A stretch of 5,921 nucleotides of DNA from Zetaproteobacteria bacterium (GTDB lineage Bacteria; Pseudomonadota; Zetaproteobacteria; Mariprofundales; Mariprofundaceae). The notes below the pieces were generated by a model. The model was not told the DNA's origin. It was given only the letters and a program-made list of their open reading frames with translations, and searched no databases. The stretch covers positions 1-5,921 of the forward strand of contig JAJRVH010000189.1 in NCBI GenBank assembly GCA_021545625.1, given 5' to 3'. The translations under genes were made by a program, and so were the position numbers. Below, piece after piece: positions 1-5,921 of the stretch; positions within the stretch are counted from its first letter, which is position 1; each line of letters opens with the position of its first letter.

Positions 1-6
1 ATTCGG

Positions 7-107
7 GAAGGCGCCGGCCTTTGCGCGTTGCGGCGTTATTCCTCGCGGATGTGCAACCAGCACATTCCGCTCGAAATGCCTTGCAGCGCATCAAATCCGG
101 CGCCTTC
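7..107. repeat. Long imperfect inverted repeat folding into a ~101-nt hairpin
   Basis: Traced by hand, this stretch folds on itself. Positions 7-17 pair perfectly with 97-107 (11 bp), 20-23 with 92-95, 25-31 with 83-89, 32-37 with 75-80, 43-44 with 73-74, and 45-54 with 60-70 with one bulged base. The loop is AACCA at 55-59. That is about 40 pairs including two G-T pairs, with roughly 80 of 101 bases paired. It lies 25 bases downstream of the stop of the molybdopterin-binding protein gene. No run of T follows on either strand, so it is not a standard intrinsic terminator. It could be a structured 3' UTR, a small RNA, or a palindromic repeat of the REP/MITE kind; none is proven. I do not recognise 4.5S RNA, 6S RNA, tRNA or an integron attC core in it. 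Confidence 0.6.
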
Positions 108-132
108 GACAAGCGTGACCGTGTAAACAGGC

Positions 133-870
133 CTAGGGCGTTTCGATGTTCGCCAGCATCGTTTCGACAGCGGTCACGGCCTGCTGCAGACGTTCGGGGT
201 TCTGGCCGCTCAGACAGATCTTGCCATAGCAGTTGGCGCCGCAGCGATGCGGATAGGAGCCGATCTCGATATCGTCGAAGCGTTGCTGGATGGCGGCCAA
301 CGCTCCGGCAAAGACGCTTTCGGGCAGCGCCACCTCGATTTCGCGTCGCTGGTAGGGCGTCTCGCCGAAGGCGTCCAGGATGCTGTCCAGTTGCGAGGCG
401 AAGATGCCGGGTACGCCGGCCAGCACATAGACATTGCCGATATGGGCGCCTGGCGCGATCGATTTTTCGCAGATGACCGGCCGGGCGCCGGCCGGCAGGC
501 GCGCCATGCGCCGTCGACCCGGATTGACGCTGTCCTCGCCATAGAAACGGCGCATGGCGGCCAGCGTTTCGGCATCTTCGAGCAGTTCGACGCCGAATGC
601 GTCGGCTACGGACTGCATCGTGATATCGTCATGCGTGGGGCCGATGCCGCCGGAGGTGATGACGGCATCGAAGCGGCGTCGCAGCCGGTTCAGCGTATTG
701 ATAATGGCATCAGCCCGGTCGGGCACGATGGCGATCTCGCCCAGCTTGCAGCCCCTGTCAAACAGCTTTTGTGCCGCCAGCCAGGCATTGGCTTCCCGGG
801 TGCGTCCGGAAAGCACTTCGTTGCCGATGACCAGTACGGCGGCGCTCTGATGATGTTTGCCCGTGCCCAT
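133..870 (-). CDS. Stand-alone molybdopterin-binding (MoaB/Mog fold, CinA N-terminal-like) protein
   Basis: Encodes 245 residues of the COG1058 family, the MoaB/Mog-like domain that forms the N-terminal half of CinA. Family motifs are visible: GNEVLSGRTREAN at 16-28, TSGGIGPTHDDIT at 72-84 (the nucleotide/pterin-binding loop), NPGRRR at 116-121 and AGVPG at 151-155. The C-terminal PncC amidase domain that makes full-length CinA an NMN deamidase is absent. The length matches the short single-domain members annotated as competence/damage-inducible protein A in proteobacteria. Those names come from distant relatives, and the real substrate is unknown; NMN/ADP-ribose pyrophosphatase-type chemistry is known for some CinA N-domains. 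The start is ATG at 870; an adjacent in-frame GTG at 873 is equally possible, and neither has a strong ribosome binding site. It lies 45 bases downstream of the htpX stop if the ATG is used, on the same strand with no visible promoter, so it is probably co-transcribed with htpX. Confidence 0.9.
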   Translation of the reverse strand: MGTGKHHQSAAVLVIGNEVLSGRTREANAWLAAQKLFDRGCKLGEIAIVPDRADAIINTLNRLRRRFDAVITSGGIGPTHDDITMQSVADAFGVELLEDAETLAAMRRFYGEDSVNPGRRRMARLPAGARPVICEKSIAPGAHIGNVYVLAGVPGIFASQLDSILDAFGETPYQRREIEVALPESVFAGALAAIQQRFDDIEIGSYPHRCGANCYGKICLSGQNPERLQQAVTAVETMLANIETP

Positions 871-915
871 CACCGCCGATCATAGCCGTCGTCGGCAGTC
901 GGGCAAGGGTTGCGG

Positions 916-1827
916 CTAGCGACGGCTGTGGTGGCGCAGCGCCTCGATGCGCGCCTCAATCGGCGGGTGGGTGGCGAACAGCCCGGAAATGCCGCCGCTG
1001 ATCTTCAGTGTGGCCAGTGCATCCTCGGTGGCCAGTCCGGCGCTTTCCTCGACCGGCTGCGCCAGCGCATGCAGACGGCTCAGTGCGGCAATCATCGCCT
1101 CGGCGCCGTAGGCGTCGGCGGCATAGGCATCGGCGCGGAACTCGCGCCGCCGCGAATGCCAGCAGACCACGATGGCGGCCAGCACTGAAAACATGATCTG
1201 CAGCACCATGTCGACGATGAAGTAGAGCATATGATTCATCTCTCCGTCGCGCGAGCCGGCGCTGGCGACGATACGGGCGATCATGCTGGCCAGGAAATAG
1301 ACGAAGGTGTTCATCAGCCCCTGCAGCAGCGTTGTGGCCAGCATGTCGCCGTTGGCGACATGCCCCATTTCATGGGCCAGCACCGCCTGCAGTTCACGAT
1401 CGGACATGTTCATGGCCAGCCCCGATGATACCGCGATCATCGCATTGTTGCGGCTGGGGCCGGTGGCGAAGGCATTGGGCGTATCGTCCCAGTAAACCCA
1501 GACCTCGGGCATGTTGATGCCGGCGCGCTGCGCAAGTTCCCGAACCGTGTTGTAGACCAGCCTTTCCTTCGGCGTGGCCGGATCGACAACCTGCTGCATG
1601 CGATACATGCGCCTGGCCATCGGCTTGGACATCCACAGCGAAATGAAGGCGCCGCCGAAACCGAACACCATGGCCCAGGCCAGCTGGTAGCTGGCAAAGG
1701 AGCCGCGCATGTCGATGCCGAAGGCCGGCAGCACGAAATGAACGAGGATATTGCCCGAAATGATCAGGGTCAGAAATACCAGCAGATTGGTCACGATCAG
1801 CAGGAATATGCCTTTGAAACTACGCAT
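916..1827 (-). CDS. htpX: HtpX, inner-membrane zinc metalloprotease (M48B), heat-shock related
   Basis: Encodes 303 residues, close to the usual ~290. HtpX is an integral membrane endopeptidase that cleaves misfolded inner-membrane proteins, complementing FtsH. Helices 1 and 2 (about 8-33 and 46-66) precede the catalytic domain. The zinc site is HEMGH at 152-156 (H152, H156, catalytic E153), and the third ligand is Glu229 in the RREFRAD motif. Further hydrophobic segments lie near 166-187 and 200-222. The family's PNAFATGPSRNNAMIAVSSGL segment is at 117-137 and the C-terminal THPP motif at 286-289. The start is ATG at 1827: it opens the conserved MRSFKGIFLL N-terminus and has AAGGAG 7 bases upstream, whereas the open frame running further upstream to 1896 has no family resemblance. 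It is divergent from lon, and a sigma-32-like promoter lies just upstream. All catalytic residues are present, so I expect an active enzyme. Confidence 0.97.
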   Translation of the reverse strand: MRSFKGIFLLIVTNLLVFLTLIISGNILVHFVLPAFGIDMRGSFASYQLAWAMVFGFGGAFISLWMSKPMARRMYRMQQVVDPATPKERLVYNTVRELAQRAGINMPEVWVYWDDTPNAFATGPSRNNAMIAVSSGLAMNMSDRELQAVLAHEMGHVANGDMLATTLLQGLMNTFVYFLASMIARIVASAGSRDGEMNHMLYFIVDMVLQIMFSVLAAIVVCWHSRRREFRADAYAADAYGAEAMIAALSRLHALAQPVEESAGLATEDALATLKISGGISGLFATHPPIEARIEALRHHSRR

Positions 1828-1834
1828 GATGGAA

Positions 1835-1840
1835 CTCCTT
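1835..1840 (-). promoter_or_regulatory. Ribosome binding site of htpX
   Basis: The minus strand reads AAGGAG here, 7 bases before ATG 1827. This near-perfect Shine-Dalgarno sequence decides the htpX start against the longer open frame. Confidence 0.85.
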
Positions 1841-1858
1841 TGAAGCGGGTTTGGATGC

Positions 1859-1890
1859 TTGCCGCGAAATGTGGGGGCGCGACGCGGCAA
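1859..1890. repeat. Inverted repeat TTGCCGCG-N16-CGCGGCAA flanking the htpX -10 element
   Basis: Two perfect 8-base arms, 1859-1866 and 1883-1890, are separated by 16 bases that contain the proposed htpX -10 element. One arm abuts the -35 element and the other covers the predicted transcription start. This geometry would suit a dimeric repressor or activator, or a hairpin in a readthrough transcript. No known operator consensus is recognised. Confidence 0.45.
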
Positions 1891-1897
1891 ATTCAAG
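1869..1897 (-). promoter_or_regulatory. Candidate sigma-32 (heat-shock) promoter of htpX
   Basis: On the minus strand the -35 element reads CTTGAAT (1897-1891), followed by a 14-base spacer and CCCCACAT (1876-1869). The RpoH consensus is CTTGAAA, a spacer of about 13-15 bases, then CCCCATNT, so only one informative base departs in each half. Transcription would start near 1862 and give a leader of about 35 bases carrying the AAGGAG site. Heat-shock control of htpX is established in Escherichia coli; its use here is inferred from the match. Confidence 0.75.
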
Positions 1898-1903
1898 CTT
1901 GAA
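1892..1903. promoter_or_regulatory. Perfect 12-bp palindrome TTCAAGCTTGAA shared by divergent promoters
   Basis: The palindrome presents CTTGAA on each strand. Leftward it is the -35 half of the htpX sigma-32 promoter. Rightward it extends to CTTGAAA (1898-1904), the exact sigma-32 -35 consensus, and contains the TTGAAA of a housekeeping-type promoter for lon. It may simply be two back-to-back -35 boxes, or it may also be a regulator site. Confidence 0.55.
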
Positions 1904-1927
1904 AGTATGAGCGCCAGCGCTTAAAAG
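1899..1927 (+). promoter_or_regulatory. Weak candidate promoter of lon
   Basis: TTGAAA (1899-1904) is followed by a 17-base spacer and TAAAAG (1922-1927, four of six matches to TATAAT). A sigma-32-type -10 (CCCCAT) is not seen at the right distance despite the perfect CTTGAAA -35. The predicted start point, about 1934, falls on the annotated start codon. That means either a leaderless message, a start further downstream, or a wrong promoter call. Confidence 0.35.
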
Positions 1928-1933
1928 TAGGTG

Positions 1934-4429
<2,496 letters not shown>

Positions 4430-4435
4430 AGTTTT

Positions 4436-5335
4436 TTATGGCGCAGCTCCGTTGTTTTTTCGCTCCACGGCCGGCACCGAGCCGGGCGGTTCAGGCGCCG
4501 GCTCGGCCTGTTCGCGGCTGACCATGATGCCGGCGGCGATGATCACGATGGTGCCGGCCAGTCCGACCAGATCGGGGGTTTCGTTCCACAGTATAAAGCC
4601 GATCAGGCCGGCAAACAGCAGACTGGCATAACCGAGCGGCGATACCTGTGAGGCGGGGGCGCGGGCATAGGCCAGCGTCAGTCCCATCTGGCCGAGGCTT
4701 CCGAACAGGCCCATCGCGATCAGTACATACCATTCACCGGGCTCCGGCCAGACGAAGCTCCAGTACAGCGGAATGGCGGACAAAAGGCTGGCGAGGATGG
4801 CAAACCAGACCACGATACGGATACCGGGTTCGTGACCGGACAGGCGTTTGACCGTTGTCAGGGCCAGACCCGCCAGCGCGCCGGATGCGAGTCCGGCCAG
4901 GCCGGCGGCCGAGGCCATGTGCGAGGACGGATGGAACAGCAATGCCACGCCGAGAAAGCCGAGGCCTGCTGCCAGCATGCGTCTGCGGGTCGCCCTTTCC
5001 TTCAGCCACAGCACGGCGAACAGCGCAATGAACAGCGGCGACGTGTAGTTCAGTAGCAGTGCATCGGAAAGCGGCAGTCGCGTCAGCGCATGGAAATAGA
5101 GATACATGGCCGCAAGTCCGCTGCACGCGCGCAGCAGGTGCAGGTGAAAACAGCCCGGCGCCAGCGATATGCGCTGGCGCAGCAACAGGGGCAACAAAAA
5201 CAGCAGCGCCATGAAGTTGCGAAAGAACACGACCTCTGTTTGCGGCAGCGTCTGGCTGGCAATGCGCACGAGTGCCGCCATGACCGAAAAGCCGGTCGCC
5301 GAGAGCAGCGCAAACAGCACCCAGCTGCGCGGCAT
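4436..5335 (-). CDS. EamA/DMT-family inner-membrane transporter
   Basis: Encodes 299 residues, very hydrophobic, with about ten predicted membrane helices (roughly 6-25, 35-52, 66-84, 90-110, 120-135, 143-162, 173-192, 202-222, 232-250, 256-272). These form two repeats, as usual for the EamA drug/metabolite transporter family. Family marks include FFRNFMALLFLLPLLL at 37-52, WLKERATRRR at 110-119 after helix 4, and its counterpart ILWNETPD at 248-255 in the second repeat. The final ~27 residues are a hydrophilic Pro/Glu tail, probably cytoplasmic. Members export amino acids, nucleosides or other small metabolites. The substrate cannot be read from sequence, and no functional symbol is justified. 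The ATG is one base after the lspA stop (TGACATG) with no good ribosome site of its own, so translation is probably coupled to lspA. The open frame begins near this ATG and the first helix follows it directly. Confidence 0.9.
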   Translation of the reverse strand: MPRSWVLFALLSATGFSVMAALVRIASQTLPQTEVVFFRNFMALLFLLPLLLRQRISLAPGCFHLHLLRACSGLAAMYLYFHALTRLPLSDALLLNYTSPLFIALFAVLWLKERATRRRMLAAGLGFLGVALLFHPSSHMASAAGLAGLASGALAGLALTTVKRLSGHEPGIRIVVWFAILASLLSAIPLYWSFVWPEPGEWYVLIAMGLFGSLGQMGLTLAYARAPASQVSPLGYASLLFAGLIGFILWNETPDLVGLAGTIVIIAAGIMVSREQAEPAPEPPGSVPAVERKNNGAAP

Positions 5336-5336
5336 G

Positions 5337-5813
5337 TCAGTCGCGTTTCAGGTTGGTCAGAAGCAGGCCGGCGACGGCCACCGAGATGCAGGTATCGGCG
5401 ATATTGAAGGCCGGCCAGTAAAAGCCTTTACCATCCACGACCACATACCACTGGATAAAATCGACCACATAGCCGAGCTGGATGCGGTCCCAGATATTGC
5501 CGACGGCACCGGCCAGTATCAGCGCCAGCAACCACGGGGTTGCGCCTTGCTGATGACGCTCCTTTGACCACCAGAATAGCACGGCCAGCGCGATCACCAT
5601 CGTGACGGCGATCAGGAACCAGGCCCGCCAGGCATCGGGGAGGTCGGCGAAGAAGGAGAAGGCCACGCCGGTGTTATGGGCGCGCACGATGTTGAAAAAG
5701 CCGTCGATGACGACAAAGGGCCGGAAATCCGGCTGCTGAATCCACCATTTCGTGATCTGATCGGCGGCGACGAGCAGCGAGAACAGCAGGACCTGTGCCC
5801 GGGAACGATTCAT
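5337..5813 (-). CDS. lspA: LspA, lipoprotein signal peptidase (signal peptidase II)
   Basis: Encodes 158 residues, typical for LspA. This inner-membrane aspartyl protease removes the signal peptide from prolipoproteins after Lgt has added diacylglycerol to the lipobox cysteine, before Lnt acylation. Conserved elements are D18 with T21-K22 in helix 1, NTGVAFS at 47-53, GNIWDR at 105-110, the catalytic aspartate D118 in YVVDFI, and the second catalytic aspartate D140 in NIAD (137-140). Four helices are predicted near 7-24, 64-82, 93-109 and 136-154. The ATG at 5813 overlaps the upstream gene's stop (ATGA) and has AGGAG 5 bases before it. In many proteobacteria lspA follows ileS and precedes ispH or fkpB; here neither flank matches, because a transporter gene follows and the upstream gene tail lacks the usual IleS zinc-binding end. 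Confidence 0.97.
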   Translation of the reverse strand: MNRSRAQVLLFSLLVAADQITKWWIQQPDFRPFVVIDGFFNIVRAHNTGVAFSFFADLPDAWRAWFLIAVTMVIALAVLFWWSKERHQQGATPWLLALILAGAVGNIWDRIQLGYVVDFIQWYVVVDGKGFYWPAFNIADTCISVAVAGLLLTNLKRD

Positions 5814-5921
5814 CCTTGCTCCTGTGCGGACGGGAAAAACGGGTCTTCGAACATGGCAGGCAGCTTATCGGCTTGGCGTATAAAGTGAAACGTGTAATCG
5901 ATCAGGCGATATCGATGGCGA
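5810..5921 (-). CDS. C-terminal end of an unidentified gene (partial, runs off the window)
   Basis: An open minus-strand frame enters from the right edge and gives the last 36 residues of a protein before TGA at 5812-5810. The tail contains YRLIDYTFHFIRQADKLP and ends in FEDPFFPSAQEQG. The mix of aromatic and charged residues and the 4-base ATGA overlap with lspA argue for a real gene translated in series with lspA. I do not recognise the family. It lacks the cysteine-rich zinc-binding end common in IleS, so the usual ileS-lspA pairing is not supported. No function is proposed. Confidence 0.65.
   Translation of the reverse strand, partial: RHRYRLIDYTFHFIRQADKLPAMFEDPFFPSAQEQG
5819..5823 (-). 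promoter_or_regulatory. Ribosome binding site of lspA
   Basis: AGGAG on the minus strand lies 5 bases before ATG 5813. It sits inside the last codons of the upstream gene, consistent with operon translation. Confidence 0.75.

Noticed and set aside
7..107. Hairpin considered as an integron attC site, 4.5S RNA or 6S RNA
   Set aside because: No RYYYAAC/GTTRRRY core pair at its ends, no conserved 4.5S apical motif, and no 6S-like central bubble or length.
1..126. Plus-strand frame open from the left edge to TAA at 124-126, possibly the end of a convergent gene
   Set aside because: The 41 residues resemble no family I know, the third-base pattern is not strongly coding, and most of the frame is the hairpin. 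It cannot be separated from chance without sequence to the left.
36..173. Minus-strand frame ending in TAA at 38-36, possibly a small gene after the molybdopterin-binding gene
   Set aside because: No usable start codon or ribosome site. The upstream gene already ends at a natural family-like C-terminus, so a frameshifted extension is not needed.
247..885. Long plus-strand open frames opposite the molybdopterin-binding gene
   Set aside because: Antisense shadows of a gene with clear family motifs, caused by high GC at third positions.
1828..1896. 23-residue N-terminal extension of HtpX
   Set aside because: ATG 1827 has a strong ribosome site and opens the conserved N-terminus, and the proposed promoter would start transcription inside the extension.
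4430..4500. T-runs and a CCGGC/GCCGG hairpin around the lon-transporter convergence, considered as a terminator
   Set aside because: The hairpin lies after the T-runs in the lon direction and well before them in the transporter direction, so no stem is directly followed by T on either strand.

Overview
The window is GC-rich, gene-dense DNA from a Gram-negative bacterium. HtpX, a proteobacterial-type LspA and an AsrA-like second Lon suggest a beta- or gammaproteobacterium. The genus cannot be named from the sequence.

Layout, left to right. (1) Positions 1-132 hold no recognisable gene, but positions 7-107 form a long imperfect hairpin of about 40 base pairs. (2) A minus-strand pair follows: htpX (916-1827), a membrane zinc protease, and 43 bases downstream of it a stand-alone molybdopterin-binding (CinA N-terminal-like) protein (133-870). 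(3) A compact 106-base divergent control region (1828-1933) has a good heat-shock (sigma-32) promoter firing left into htpX. Its -35 element lies in a perfect 12-bp palindrome that also supplies a -35-like element for the rightward gene. (4) A large plus-strand gene (1934-4429) encodes an ATP-dependent Lon protease, probably a second or alternative Lon because no clpX or hup neighbour is visible. (5) A tightly packed minus-strand cluster converges on lon: the last 36 codons of an unidentified gene (5810-5921), lspA (5337-5813) and a ten-helix EamA/DMT-type transporter (4436-5335). Junctions here are a 4-base overlap and a 1-base gap. Only 6 bases separate the lon and transporter stop codons, and no clear terminator is visible between them.

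How the genes fit together. htpX and lon form a divergent protein-quality-control unit: HtpX cleaves damaged inner-membrane proteins and Lon degrades damaged soluble proteins. A shared control region with a sigma-32-like element fits joint induction by heat or misfolding stress. The lspA cluster is a separate housekeeping unit for lipoprotein maturation. I see no defence system, mobile-element gene, CRISPR array, tRNA or rRNA. The parts least explained by known genes are the 101-base hairpin at the left edge and the symmetric elements in the htpX-lon divergent region.
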